Under the pieces are notes generated by a model. That model had not been told where the DNA came from and ran no database searches. It saw only the letters and a program-made list of their open reading frames with translations. Positions 1-8,562 of a DNA stretch of 30,081 nucleotides are shown here, piece after piece. A program made the position numbers and the translations under genes. Source of the stretch: an uncultured Lachnospiraceae bacterium (lineage in GTDB: Bacteria > Bacillota > Clostridia > Lachnospirales > Lachnospiraceae); NCBI GenBank assembly GCA_900554205.1, contig USGM01000026.1, positions 1 through 30,081 on the forward strand, in the 5' to 3' direction. The number at the start of each line of letters is the position of its first letter. Within the stretch, counting starts at the first letter, position 1.

Positions 1-904
1 CATCTTCAAATCCCGGAAGTACCACATGCTGCTCAATTGGTGCTTTTGCCATTGCAAATGTATAATGTCCGCCCTGGAAATGGTCATGGCTTAAGATAGA
101 ACCGCCGACAATGGGAAGATCGGCATTGGAACCCACGAAATAATGGGGGAACTGCTTTACAAAATCAAACAGCTTGCAGAAGGTGTCATGCTCAATCTTC
201 ATCGGTACATGCCGGGAATTGAACACGATGCAGTGCTCATTGTAATAGACATAGGGCGAATACTGGAAGCCCCACTGGCTGCCGTTGATTGTCACCGGTA
301 TGATGCGGTGATTCTGTCTTGCAGGATGGTTCACTCTTCCCGCATAGCCCTCATTTTCCTTGCAGAGAAGGCACTTAGGATAGCCGGACTGCTTTGCATT
401 CTTCGCAGCAGCAATCGCCTTGGGGTCCTTTTCGGGCTTGGAAAGGTTGATCGTGATGTCGAGATCGCCGTATTTCGTCGGAGCGATCCACTTCTTATCC
501 CTGCTGACTCTGTATCTGCGGATATAGTTGGAGTCACAGCTTAAGCTGTAATAATAGTCCGTAGCCGCTTCCGGCGACTCCTTCTCATACAGCTCCCAGA
601 ATTTATGAATGACCTCGCTGGGTCTGGGCATGAGCATGCTCATGATCTTCGTATCAAACAGGTCGCGGTAAGTAACGGTATTCTCTGCCATCAGACCCTT
701 CTCATAAGCATAGTCACACATGCGTCCCAGAACCTCTTCCAATTCAGACGCATCCATTGTGACACTCTTGTCAGTCTCTTCCAGTTCATCCAGTCCAAAC
801 AATTCCAGCAGCCTGTTGGTCGTGAAGACAATGTCCTCCGTGGGAACCAGTCCTGCACTCACGCCATACGCCACCAGCTTCCTTATATCCGTCTGTATCG
901 CCAT
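1..904 (-). CDS. galT: UDP-glucose--hexose-1-phosphate uridylyltransferase, class II (3' end outside window)
   Basis: This is the N-terminal part, about 301 codons, of a galactose-1-phosphate uridylyltransferase of the Firmicutes (class II) type. The enzyme swaps UMP between UDP-glucose and galactose-1-phosphate in the cytoplasmic Leloir pathway. The frame stays open to the window edge, so the C-terminal part is missing (the family is about 500 residues). Visible hallmarks are a VGGSILSHDHFQGG stretch around residues 265-277, whose HxHxQ carries the UMP-accepting histidine, and a C-x-x-C pair (KCLLCKEN) before GYAGRVNHPARQNHR. The ATG at 904-902 follows AAGGAGAG with good spacing. It lies downstream of galK on the same strand, 230 bp away, with a palindromic repeat between. 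Co-transcription with galK is likely but not proven. Identity is confident. Confidence 0.93.
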   Translation of the reverse strand, partial: MAIQTDIRKLVAYGVSAGLVPTEDIVFTTNRLLELFGLDELEETDKSVTMDASELEEVLGRMCDYAYEKGLMAENTVTYRDLFDTKIMSMLMPRPSEVIHKFWELYEKESPEAATDYYYSLSCDSNYIRRYRVSRDKKWIAPTKYGDLDITINLSKPEKDPKAIAAAKNAKQSGYPKCLLCKENEGYAGRVNHPARQNHRIIPVTINGSQWGFQYSPYVYYNEHCIVFNSRHVPMKIEHDTFCKLFDFVKQFPHYFVGSNADLPIVGGSILSHDHFQGGHYTFAMAKAPIEQHVVLPGFED

Positions 905-974
905 TTCTTCTCTCTCCTTATATAGTTACCTTTATTACAATAATAATTGAGAATATCCTAAATTCCAGATAACA

Positions 975-1114
975 GTTGTGCAGAATGTACCTGACCACAA
1001 GCAGCGCACTCTGGAGCCGCCGGCGCTTAGATGGCGTACTGTGACATCTTATGCGCCGCTGCGTGCGGAAGGTAGCGAGAGCGTGCCTGCGGTGGTCTGT
1101 ACATTCTGTGCAAC
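975..1114. repeat. 140-bp imperfect palindrome between galK and galT
   Basis: The outer arms are GTTGTGCAGAATGTAC (975-990) and its near reverse complement GTACATTCTGTGCAAC (1099-1114), matching at 14 of 16 positions. The pairing continues inward: CTGACCAC pairs with GTGGTCT, and near the centre CGGCGCTTAGATG pairs with CATCTTATGCGCCG with one bulge. The whole block could fold into one long cruciform or RNA hairpin. It has no credible ORF and is more GC-rich than the DNA on its left. Its form fits a REP/MITE-like extragenic repeat, but no copy of equal quality is seen elsewhere in the window. It could act as a galK 3' end stabiliser or partial terminator. Confidence 0.7.
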
Positions 1115-1134
1115 GTCACTTGCAGCTATAGCCC

Positions 1135-2298
1135 TTATAACGCAGCCGGTCCATCTCCGATCTCAACGACATAGAAATCTGCCGCATATCCGATCTTCTC
1201 CTTGTAGGCGGCGCCAACCTTGTCGATAAAGGTATCAATCGCCTCATCCTTTACGATGCTGACCGTACATCCGCCGAAGCCTGCGCCGGTCATGCGGGAG
1301 CCGATCACACCGTCGATCTTCCATGCCTCTTCCACCAGTGTATCCAGCTCGATTCCTGTAACCTCATAATCATCACGAAGGGAGACATGAGAGGCGTTCA
1401 TCAGCTTTCCGAACTCCACTACGTCATTTGCCTTCAGAGCCTCCACCGCACGGATGGTGCGCTGGTTCTCATACACTGCGTGCTTTGCACGCTTTCTGCG
1501 GACATCACTCTTGATAATAGCGGCGAACTTCTCAAAGGTCGCCTCATCCAGATCACCGAGTGTCTTGATTTTTACTACCTGCTGTAATTCAGCAAGCGCC
1601 GTCTCACATTCACTTCTTCTCTCGTTGTACTTGGAATCGCCCAGCCCACGCTTCTTGTTGCTGCACGCGATCACAATCTTTGCCCCCTTGAGCACGATGG
1701 GTGCATATTCGTAGGACAGGTCTGCCGTGTCGAGGAAGATCGCGTTGTCCTTCTTGCCCATGGCAATGGCAAACTGATCCATGATACCGCAGTTTACCTT
1801 GTTGAAATGATTCTCAGAATACTGTCCGATCAGCGCGAGATCCTGATTCGTCACGTCAAATCCGAAAAAGTCTCTCAGTATGTACCCGGTGAGCACCTCA
1901 ACCGATGCGGAGGAGGAAAGCCCGGAACCGTTCGGGATGTTGCCGTTGAGCAGCAGATCCATGCCGAAGGGAACCTTCATGCCCTTTTCCCCGAATGCCC
2001 ACATAACGCCCTTGGGATAATTTGTCCAGTCTGCTTCCTTTGCCGGAACAAGATCCTCCAGCGAGGACTCGATCACACCGAGGTGTTCAAAATTCATGGA
2101 GTAAAAACGCAGCTTATTGTCGGTTCTCTTTCTTGCGACGCCATAGGTTCCGATTGTCAGTGCGCAGGGAAATACATGTCCGCCGTTGTAGTCGGTATGC
2201 TCCCCGATCAGATTGACACGTCCGGGTGCGAAATACACTTTTGCATCCTTGCTGTCCCCAAATACTTCTTCAAACTTTTTCAAAATAATATCCTTCAT
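1135..2298 (-). CDS. galK: Galactokinase
   Basis: This is a full-length cytoplasmic galactokinase (387 aa, normal for the family) that phosphorylates alpha-D-galactose with ATP to galactose-1-phosphate, the substrate of the neighbouring galT product. GHMP-kinase features are in order: the galactokinase signature GRVNLIGEHTDYNGG at residues 26-40 (with R27 as the conserved arginine), the ATP-binding GSGLSSSASVEV at 124-135, the catalytic aspartate in CGIMDQFA (D174), and a C-terminal GHMP motif MTGAGFGGCTV. The ATG at 2298 has an AAAGGAAT Shine-Dalgarno. The gene starts 70 bp after the terminator of the preceding operon, so it should have its own promoter, but no convincing -35/-10 pair was found in that gap. 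The stop codon is followed at once by GGGCTATAGC. Confidence 0.97.
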   Translation of the reverse strand: MKDIILKKFEEVFGDSKDAKVYFAPGRVNLIGEHTDYNGGHVFPCALTIGTYGVARKRTDNKLRFYSMNFEHLGVIESSLEDLVPAKEADWTNYPKGVMWAFGEKGMKVPFGMDLLLNGNIPNGSGLSSSASVEVLTGYILRDFFGFDVTNQDLALIGQYSENHFNKVNCGIMDQFAIAMGKKDNAIFLDTADLSYEYAPIVLKGAKIVIACSNKKRGLGDSKYNERRSECETALAELQQVVKIKTLGDLDEATFEKFAAIIKSDVRRKRAKHAVYENQRTIRAVEALKANDVVEFGKLMNASHVSLRDDYEVTGIELDTLVEEAWKIDGVIGSRMTGAGFGGCTVSIVKDEAIDTFIDKVGAAYKEKIGYAADFYVVEIGDGPAAL

Positions 2299-2362
2299 AT
2301 TCCGATTCCTTTCTATGCTTGCTCTTGTGTACGGTTTACTGTCCTTATGTTTCCACTATATT

Positions 2363-2399
2363 AAAAAAACAAATGGATTACTACATCCATTTGTTTTTT
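2363..2399 (-). terminator. Rho-independent terminator of the AraC-ended operon
   Basis: A perfect 10-bp stem, ACAAATGGAT (2369-2378) with ATCCATTTGT (2385-2394), has a 6-base loop. On the minus strand it is followed by a run of T (2368 down to 2363), so it should end transcription after the AraC gene at 2431. A T-run is also present on the plus strand (2395-2399), so it could work both ways, but no plus-strand gene enters it. Confidence 0.88.
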
Positions 2400-2430
2400 G
2401 AACCTGTTAAAATGTTAGATTAGGTCTGTT

Positions 2431-3327
2431 CTAGCCCTGCTGTTGTCCGAGCAGCTTTGCAATCAGTCCTTCCACCTCGTGCAGCTGCTCCTTCGTGCTC
2501 TCCCGATGGCTCTGCTTACGATATTGGGAAGGAGACATTCCCTTCATGGCATGGAATGCCTTTGTGAAGACCAGAGCGTCACTGTAACCGCAGGAAAGTG
2601 CAATGCTCTCGATCGGGTAGGTCGTCGAATCCAGCAGTTCCCTCGCCTTCGTGATGCGGAATGTTGTCAGAAACTGCTGTGGGGACATTCCGAGGTAATT
2701 CTGGAACAGGGTATAGAGGTAGCTTCTGTTGACGCAGACATAATCCGCCACGTCCGTCACCTTGATCGGGTTACAGTAATTACTCTGGATAAAGGAGACC
2801 GCCTTTTTCACATACTGGTTCCCCTTGTCCTCCTCATCCTTTGCAATGACGCCAGCGCTCTCCGCAAGCACGGACAGAAAGACACTCATCTGTCCGTTCC
2901 TGCGCAGGTCATTCGCCATGCCGAAGGTATTATGCTCCATCATATCCCGGACAATCGCATACAGCTCCTCATCCCGATCACACGAAAAGATTGGGTGCCT
3001 TGCCGACAGCCCCATTTTCGTCAGATATTCCCCTGCACGGCTTCCTCCGAAGCCAACCCAGAGGTAGCTCCACGGATCGTCGGCATCTGCCTGATAAAAT
3101 GCCAGCTCATTTGGCTGAATCAGAAAGCCGTAGCCTGCCTCCAGACGGTATTCCTTGTCGTGAAAGCGGAAAAGTCCTTTGCCGCTCAGGACATAGTGGA
3201 TCAGATAGTGCGGCTTGGATGCAGGTCCGAAGCTGTGCAGGCTCTCCGTCTGGGAGCACCCGCAGCAGTTCACATACAGGCTTCCCTGTCTGTCATTCTC
3301 AAAATCCAGCTTAAAGGCTTTTTCCAT
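2431..3327 (-). CDS. AraC family transcriptional regulator (sugar-type)
   Basis: This is a cytoplasmic DNA-binding regulator of about 298 aa, a normal AraC/XylS length. The N-terminal half is a cupin-like sensing domain (HYLIHYVLSGKGLFRFHDKEY, then YGFLIQPNE, around residues 40-80) of the kind that binds a sugar. The C-terminal hundred residues hold two helix-turn-helix units: VTDVADYVCVNRSYLYTLF, then the AraC signature region from PIESIALSCGYSDALVFTKAF to MKGMSPSQYR. The ATG at 3327 has GGAGGG eight bases upstream; a TTG one codon earlier is less likely. It lies 13 bp after the reductase stop and just before the terminator, so it is the last gene of the long operon. It may regulate that operon or galKT. 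Its effector is unknown. Confidence 0.92.
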   Translation of the reverse strand: MEKAFKLDFENDRQGSLYVNCCGCSQTESLHSFGPASKPHYLIHYVLSGKGLFRFHDKEYRLEAGYGFLIQPNELAFYQADADDPWSYLWVGFGGSRAGEYLTKMGLSARHPIFSCDRDEELYAIVRDMMEHNTFGMANDLRRNGQMSVFLSVLAESAGVIAKDEEDKGNQYVKKAVSFIQSNYCNPIKVTDVADYVCVNRSYLYTLFQNYLGMSPQQFLTTFRITKARELLDSTTYPIESIALSCGYSDALVFTKAFHAMKGMSPSQYRKQSHRESTKEQLHEVEGLIAKLLGQQQG

Positions 3328-3340
3328 CAATCACCCTCCG

Positions 3341-4495
3341 TCAGGAAATCACAAATTCCTTTTTGTCCAGATCCGCCTGTACCCGCTCAAGGTCGGCACG
3401 GATCGACAGCTTCTGGGGACACGCCTTTTCACACTTTCCGCACTTGATGCAGTTCTTTGCCTTGTGGTCTTCGTCAAGGCCCTCTTCCCAGTCCCATTTC
3501 ACGGCATTATAGTTGCCATACATATGATAGAGATTCCAGATGCGGAAGTTTCTCGGAATATCGACACCCGCCGGACAGGGCATACAATATCTGCATGCGG
3601 TGCAGCCGTTCTGCATACGGCTGTTAATCATTGCAACAACCTTGTCTATCGTCTCCGTTTCCTTCTCCGAAAGCGGCTCAAATTTATCAAAGGTCTTGAG
3701 GTTGTCTGTCAGTTGATCCATTGTAGACATACCGCTCAGGATCACCTTGACATTGGGCAGGCTTCCCACCCAGCGCAGCGCATAGCTTGCGATTGACGCA
3801 TCGGGGTTAAGACCGTGAAAGACCTCCGTGATGTCCTCGGGGAAGGCTGCGAGGGAACCGCCCCTGACAGGCTCCATGATGATAAGGGGAATCTTTTTCT
3901 CCTCCGTGAGATGATAGCCCTTCATGCCCGCCTGCTGAAATTCCTCTCTCTCCCCGGCATCCATGTAATTCAGCTGGATCTGGCAGAAATCCCAGTCGTG
4001 GTAATTAATAATTCTCTCGAACGCCTCATACTTATCATGGAAGGAAAAGCCGAGATAGCGGATCTTACCCTCCGCCTTCAGCTGTTCAAGCTTTTCCACA
4101 CACCCAATGTCAACCATTTTCTGAAAGCTGTCCTTATTCAGGGCATGCATCAGATAAAAGTCTATGTAGTCTGTCTGGAGCTTCTCAAGCTGTTCCTTAA
4201 AAATTCTCTCAATATCATCCGTATTCTTGACAAGCCAGCAGGGAAGCTTCGTCGCAAGGAAGAAGCTGCCGCGGTCGTATTTCTTCATGACGCGGCCGAC
4301 CACGCGCTCACTCTCTCCGTTATGGTACGGGTACGCCGTATCATAATAGTTCACACCGGCGGCATATGCCTGATCCAGCATTCTCTCCGCCTCTGCCTCG
4401 TCGATCTTTCCGTCCGCCGTCGTCGGAAATCTCATACAGCCGAAGCCCAGCAGAGAAGTCTCGATCCCAAGTTTCTCCATAGCTCTCTTTTCCAT
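3341..4495 (-). CDS. Aldo/keto reductase with C-terminal 4Fe-4S motifs
   Basis: This is a predicted cytoplasmic oxidoreductase of about 384 aa. Residues 1-270 form an AKR TIM barrel: GFGCMRFP near the start, the catalytic-type YYDTAYPYHNGESE (Asp and Tyr), the lysine in FLATKLP and the histidine in YIDFYLMHAL. The C-terminus adds an iron-sulfur module with CTACRYCMPCPAGVDIPR and, further on, CIKCGKCEKACPQKL, a layout common in clostridial AKRs. The physiological substrate cannot be read from sequence. I chose the ATG at 4495 because GAGAGAGG lies nine bases upstream; a longer frame from 4567 would run into the capA-like gene. It sits between that gene (28 bp) and the AraC gene (13 bp), so it is likely co-transcribed with both. 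Confidence 0.92.
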   Translation of the reverse strand: MEKRAMEKLGIETSLLGFGCMRFPTTADGKIDEAEAERMLDQAYAAGVNYYDTAYPYHNGESERVVGRVMKKYDRGSFFLATKLPCWLVKNTDDIERIFKEQLEKLQTDYIDFYLMHALNKDSFQKMVDIGCVEKLEQLKAEGKIRYLGFSFHDKYEAFERIINYHDWDFCQIQLNYMDAGEREEFQQAGMKGYHLTEEKKIPLIIMEPVRGGSLAAFPEDITEVFHGLNPDASIASYALRWVGSLPNVKVILSGMSTMDQLTDNLKTFDKFEPLSEKETETIDKVVAMINSRMQNGCTACRYCMPCPAGVDIPRNFRIWNLYHMYGNYNAVKWDWEEGLDEDHKAKNCIKCGKCEKACPQKLSIRADLERVQADLDKKEFVIS

Positions 4496-4523
4496 ACACA
4501 CATACCTCTCTCTAATTTTATCC

Positions 4524-5744
4524 CTACAAATCACCATTTTCATCGATATGCACCCCGAAATCCGCACTATACTCGTTCATTCGCTCTATGATGCGCTGTG
4601 CGTCCTCCCCTTCGGCGGGTGTAGGGCGGTAATCATTGCGGTTGCTGACCGAGCTGACAGAACAGGGAATGATCCTCGCCTCTGTGTCATCCTGCAGGAT
4701 GCCATCCCGGAAGGTAAAGGTCTGCTGGAAGATGATGCAGTCCTTGTCTTTTGGATTGCGGTTCGCACCAAAACAGAAGTTCCCCAGACTGTAGACGATG
4801 TATTTCCCCTGATATTCCTCGATTCCCTGCAGCACATGAGGGTGATGTCCCAGCACAAGATCAGCACCCCAGTCGATGCATTTTTTGCCGAGACTCAGCT
4901 GGTACTCCTCCGGATAGTTCTCTCTCTCGATTCCCCAGTGGCAATTTGCCAATACCAGATCCGCACCCTGCTCCCGCAGCAGTGCGATTCCCTCCTTGAG
5001 AATCGTTTCTACACCAGCACCCTGACCGACCTCATTGACTGAGACAAAGCCGATACGGATTCCCTTTGTCTCATAAAGTCCGAGGTTTTTGTCATAGGCG
5101 TAGGAGATACCACGGCTGCTGACCGCCTCGACGGTGTCTGCCGTTCCCTGTTCATAGTAATCCAGCCTGTGATTGTTCGCCATGCTGACCGCCTCGACAC
5201 TGCCCTCCGTCAGAATATCGGCGAACTCGGGATCACCGCTGATACAGTAAGTCTGCTCCTCTTTTCTTTCCTCGGCATTTGTGAGAGGCCCCTCCAGATT
5301 CACGATCGTCATGTCGTCGCTGCTGAAAATATCATACACATTTTCCAGAAAATACGCCGGATTCTGCTGTTTTTCCCACATTTCCCGAAACGACCATGCG
5401 TAGTCCTGTCCAAAGTAATTACCGAGCGTGACATCTCCGGCGGCAGAGATCGTAATATGGATTTCCTCGGGTTCAGACTCTGCAGAGCCCTCCTTACTTG
5501 CCGCTGTACCATCTATCCCTTCCGTACCGCCTTGTCTGTCCGCACTGGTCTGTTCTTTCGTACTGTCCTGTTCTTTCGTGTTGTTCTGTTCCACCGCATC
5601 CTCCGGCTCCTCTGACGTCCCGCCTGCCTCCAACGGAAACACCTCGTTCACCGTCGGCACGATGGCCTCCAGATCATCCCCGCAGCCCGCCAGCGCCGAG
5701 CAAGTCACCGCCGCAAGGATTACAACAACTGCCCTTCTTTTCAT
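4524..5744 (-). CDS. CapA-family (PGA_cap) metallophosphatase-like lipoprotein
   Basis: The 406-aa protein begins with a lipoprotein signal peptide (MKRRAVVVILAAVTCSALAGC, lipobox LAGC with Cys21), so it should be anchored outside the membrane. Residues about 25-95 are an acidic, Gln/Thr/Glu/Ser-rich linker. The rest is a CapA-like calcineurin fold: SAAGDVTLGNYFG, IVNLEGPLT, VSMANNHRLDY, NCHWGIERE, GHHPHVLQGIEE and YSLGNFCFG are the metal-site blocks of this family. The family was named for poly-gamma-glutamate capsule proteins, but most members have unproven functions, and no pgsB/capB or pgsC partner is present here. It is the sixth gene of the long operon, 14 bp after a small membrane protein. 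A role in modifying or turning over a surface polymer is inference. Confidence 0.9.
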   Translation of the reverse strand: MKRRAVVVILAAVTCSALAGCGDDLEAIVPTVNEVFPLEAGGTSEEPEDAVEQNNTKEQDSTKEQTSADRQGGTEGIDGTAASKEGSAESEPEEIHITISAAGDVTLGNYFGQDYAWSFREMWEKQQNPAYFLENVYDIFSSDDMTIVNLEGPLTNAEERKEEQTYCISGDPEFADILTEGSVEAVSMANNHRLDYYEQGTADTVEAVSSRGISYAYDKNLGLYETKGIRIGFVSVNEVGQGAGVETILKEGIALLREQGADLVLANCHWGIERENYPEEYQLSLGKKCIDWGADLVLGHHPHVLQGIEEYQGKYIVYSLGNFCFGANRNPKDKDCIIFQQTFTFRDGILQDDTEARIIPCSVSSVSNRNDYRPTPAEGEDAQRIIERMNEYSADFGVHIDENGDL

Positions 5745-5758
5745 ACAACCAACTTCCG

Positions 5759-6061
5759 CTACCTTTTCCGAATCATTTTGATCTCATTTTTACTATAAAT
5801 CCGAAGGACAATATACGCCTCCAGAAGCATAACTGCAATACAGATAATGCTGATGGCTCCGCCGCAGAGAATGCCGATCGTCAGTGTCAGCTCGGCAGCC
5901 ACGCCAAAGCCGACCACCAGATAGCCGCAGAACCGGTTATATTTTTTCACATCCTGCACCTCGATCGGTCTTCTGTTGAAAACCTCCGTCCGCTCTGTGG
6001 CGCTGAAAATCTTAATTGCCACATAGGCACACATAACTCCTACAAATACAATAATCAGCAT
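5759..6061 (-). CDS. Small integral membrane protein, unknown function
   Basis: This 100-aa protein has about three hydrophobic segments: residues 1-17 (MLIIVFVGVMCAYVAIK), about 48-68 (YLVVGFGVAAELTLTIGILC) and about 69-90 (GGAISIICIAVMLLEAYIVL). A polar stretch, EVFNRRPIEVQDVKKYNRF, lies between the first and second, and the C-terminus is basic (KNEIKMIRKR). I do not recognise a named family with certainty; it resembles the small DUF3784-type membrane proteins common in Firmicutes. GAGGAAG lies about ten bases before the ATG. It lies between GH3 (54 bp) and the CapA-like gene (14 bp) in the long operon. Its conservation in that position would be the main clue to function. Confidence 0.75.
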   Translation of the reverse strand: MLIIVFVGVMCAYVAIKIFSATERTEVFNRRPIEVQDVKKYNRFCGYLVVGFGVAAELTLTIGILCGGAISIICIAVMLLEAYIVLRIYSKNEIKMIRKR

Positions 6062-6115
6062 ATTTCACACGCTTCCTCTCACTCACCATACCATAAACCT
6101 GAAACTCATCCGGGC

Positions 6116-8545
6116 TCAGTCAATCTTTAGAATCAAAGCTAATATCCGTTTTGCGCAGACTTCCATTTCCTCCCGCGTGAGCGCGCCCTTTTCCTTCGCC
6201 TCCAACAGACGCTCAGGGAAGCCGAGACCCATCTTGACATCATTTCCCGCCTTCGTCTCCTTGTAATGCTCCCCGCAGGTCCACCAGTCTGTCGTAACCA
6301 TTCCGTCAAAGCCCCACTCTCCGCGGAGAATATCCTCCAGAAGCTCCCTGTTCTCCGAAGCCCGTCTGCCGTTGATAATGTTGTAGGAGGACATAATGCT
6401 CCAAGGCTTTGCCTCCCTGACAATGATCTCGAAGCCCTTCAGGTAAATCTCCCGGATCGCCCGCTCTGAGGCTCTGGAATCGCTCTCCCGACGGTTCGTC
6501 TCCTTATTGTTCAAGGCAAAGTGCTTCACCGTAGCCGCCACATGATTGCTCTGTATTCCTCTTACCATAGCGCCAGCCATCTTTCCCGTAACCAGCGGAT
6601 CCTCGGAATAGTATTCAAAGTTCCTGCCGCAGAGAGGGCTTCTGTGGATATTGATTGCGGGTGTCAGCCATGCGCCGATATTGTTTTCCTTCGCCTCTGC
6701 TCCACCTGCAGCTCCCACCTTCTCCACCAGCTCGGGATTCCATGTACATGCCAGCATGGTCGAGCAGGGCCATGCCGTCGTGCAGACTCCGCAGCACGGG
6801 CTGATGCGCACGCCCGCCGGGCCATCCGCCGTCATGATGTTCGGCACCCCGTACTCCGGCAAATTTCCGTACCCGAAGGTGTTCGCAACCCCGGTGTTCG
6901 GCTGTCCGCCGAGAAGTACGGCAAGCGCCTCATCCGGCAGCGCCGTCACAAACTCATCCAGCGTCTTCTCACCCTCCGCGACCTGAATCAGCTTCTGTCT
7001 GGTGTCCGGGTGTCCCCAGATGTGGTAGCTGTCCTGCCGCCGCACCACAGGCGTCATACCGTCCGCCTCCTCCGGTGTCAGCTTCGCAGGGAAAATGCTT
7101 GCATCCGTGTCCACAGGCGTACCGGTGGAAAGCTCCTCATATTGTCCGTCCGCAAGCATACGTCTCTCCAGCTGGGTCGGAACCATCTTCGCCTCCAGCT
7201 GCTGCGTGATAACATCCTCATCGAGAACCATGACAAAATCATCCTCGACCGTGTCCCGCACGGATGTACCGACATAGAAATGATATTCGCCCTTTTCCAG
7301 AACATAGGCCGACTTTGCAACCTTCCCCAGATCGTCGTAGGATGCCATTTCGTCTATTCCAAACCGCAGGATCACCGCCTGCGTTTCGCCCGGCTGCAGC
7401 AGTCTTGTCTTGCGGAATGCCGCAAGCTCTCTGGCAGGTTTCCCGAGCCTGCCCTGCGGCGCACTGTAATAGACCTGCACAACCTCCTTGCCAGCCACCT
7501 CACCGACATTGCACACATCGACCCTTACCCGGATGTGCTGTCCTCTTCTTTCCACCTCAGGTCTGGACAGAGAGAATTGCGTATAGGAAAGCCCGAAGCC
7601 AAACGGATAATTGACCCTTTCAGAAGCCCCCGGAATGGTCTCAAAATAACGATAGCCCACATAAATATCTTCATTGTATTCCACATAATCGTCGGATTTG
7701 TGGAAGCCCTGTGTGGAAGGATAATCCTCCAGACACTTCGCAAAGGTATCGGTCAGCTTACCGCACGGATTCCCCTCGCCGATAAGCAGCTCCGCCGCTG
7801 CCAGACCGCCTTCAATGCCGCCCTGCCATGCTATCAGTGCCGCCTGAATTTTCTCATCCCGCACAAACCAGTCCGTGTCAACCATGCCGCCTACATTCAG
7901 AACAACAATCACCTTCAGGAAACTGCTTTTCACGGTCTCCACCATTGCCCTCTCCGCATGGGACAGATAGAAATCACCGTCCTCGAAAAGCACATCCTCC
8001 TTTTCTTCCTTCTCCTCCTGACCGGCAATCGCTAAATTATCCTCCTTGCCCTGTCTGTCATAGATGCTCTTCCTATCCCAGCCCTCTCCCGAAAACCTGC
8101 ATATGCTTATGACAGCCGTGTCAGTGTATGCTCTCGCCCTCCTGACAAGCGTTTCCGGCACCTCGGGTTCCACCGTCATTCCCGGCTCTCTCCCCTGCGC
8201 ATACTGGCTTTTCACATTCTCTCTGTAGAACTCCGCCAGCTCCTCAAACACCTCTACCGTATCCGCCTTTTCCTTGAAGCCCTGATACAGGTTGCGAATG
8301 TATCTGACAGTAACGTCACCACTGCCGCCGCCCCCTTTTACATAGTCAAAGCCTGCTTTTCCAAAGAGCGCAATCCTGCTCCCCTTCGCAAGCGGCAGAA
8401 CCTTCCCTTCGTTTTTCAGGAGAACCATGCCCTCCTTCGCTGCCTCCTTGGAAAGTGCGATATGCTCCCGGCTGGCTGTCACACGACGGCCGTCCTCTCC
8501 CAACGGAAGCACCGGCTGATACTTTGCTCTCGCCCATCTCTCCAT
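6116..8545 (-). CDS. Glycoside hydrolase family 3, permuted domain order (beta-glucosidase-like)
   Basis: This is an 809-aa enzyme with no signal peptide, so probably cytoplasmic. The domain order is reversed relative to most GH3 enzymes. The alpha/beta sandwich domain comes first (from SKEAAKEGMVLLKNEGKVLPL, residues 32-52) and carries the likely acid/base E154 in FSGEGWDR. A fibronectin-III-like part follows (about 330-430). The TIM-barrel domain comes last (about 510-809), with DGPAGVRI, NIHRSPLCGRNFEYYSEDP, VKHFALNNKETNRR and the nucleophile D753 in VTTDWW. This arrangement is known from Ruminococcus and Butyrivibrio beta-glucosidases. The substrate is probably a beta-gluco-oligosaccharide or aryl-glucoside, but sequence alone does not settle it. 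GGAGG lies seven bases before the ATG. It follows a second permuted GH3 by only 17 bp. Confidence 0.93.
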   Translation of the reverse strand: MERWARAKYQPVLPLGEDGRRVTASREHIALSKEAAKEGMVLLKNEGKVLPLAKGSRIALFGKAGFDYVKGGGGSGDVTVRYIRNLYQGFKEKADTVEVFEELAEFYRENVKSQYAQGREPGMTVEPEVPETLVRRARAYTDTAVISICRFSGEGWDRKSIYDRQGKEDNLAIAGQEEKEEKEDVLFEDGDFYLSHAERAMVETVKSSFLKVIVVLNVGGMVDTDWFVRDEKIQAALIAWQGGIEGGLAAAELLIGEGNPCGKLTDTFAKCLEDYPSTQGFHKSDDYVEYNEDIYVGYRYFETIPGASERVNYPFGFGLSYTQFSLSRPEVERRGQHIRVRVDVCNVGEVAGKEVVQVYYSAPQGRLGKPARELAAFRKTRLLQPGETQAVILRFGIDEMASYDDLGKVAKSAYVLEKGEYHFYVGTSVRDTVEDDFVMVLDEDVITQQLEAKMVPTQLERRMLADGQYEELSTGTPVDTDASIFPAKLTPEEADGMTPVVRRQDSYHIWGHPDTRQKLIQVAEGEKTLDEFVTALPDEALAVLLGGQPNTGVANTFGYGNLPEYGVPNIMTADGPAGVRISPCCGVCTTAWPCSTMLACTWNPELVEKVGAAGGAEAKENNIGAWLTPAINIHRSPLCGRNFEYYSEDPLVTGKMAGAMVRGIQSNHVAATVKHFALNNKETNRRESDSRASERAIREIYLKGFEIIVREAKPWSIMSSYNIINGRRASENRELLEDILRGEWGFDGMVTTDWWTCGEHYKETKAGNDVKMGLGFPERLLEAKEKGALTREEMEVCAKRILALILKID

Positions 8546-8562
8546 GTCAAAACCTCCTCTGA

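Noticed and set aside
905..1134. A small gene in the galK-galT gap, including the plus-strand frame at 978
   Set aside because: The frame follows the arms of the palindrome, has low-complexity basic residues, and lacks a ribosome site.
2443..3447. A 334-codon plus-strand frame antisense to the AraC gene
   Set aside because: It has no recognisable domain, while the minus strand encodes a textbook AraC protein with ribosome site and terminator.
4524..5744. Naming the lipoprotein a poly-gamma-glutamate synthesis enzyme
   Set aside because: The CapA fold is clear, but no PgsB/CapB ligase or PgsC partner is present, and most CapA-like lipoproteins lack a proven link to polyglutamate.
6521..8035. 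A 504-codon plus-strand open frame antisense to the GH3 gene
   Set aside because: It lies wholly opposite a clear GH3 coding region. Its translation is rich in His, Arg, Leu and Cys without family motifs, and there is no ribosome site. It is a shadow of GC-biased codons.
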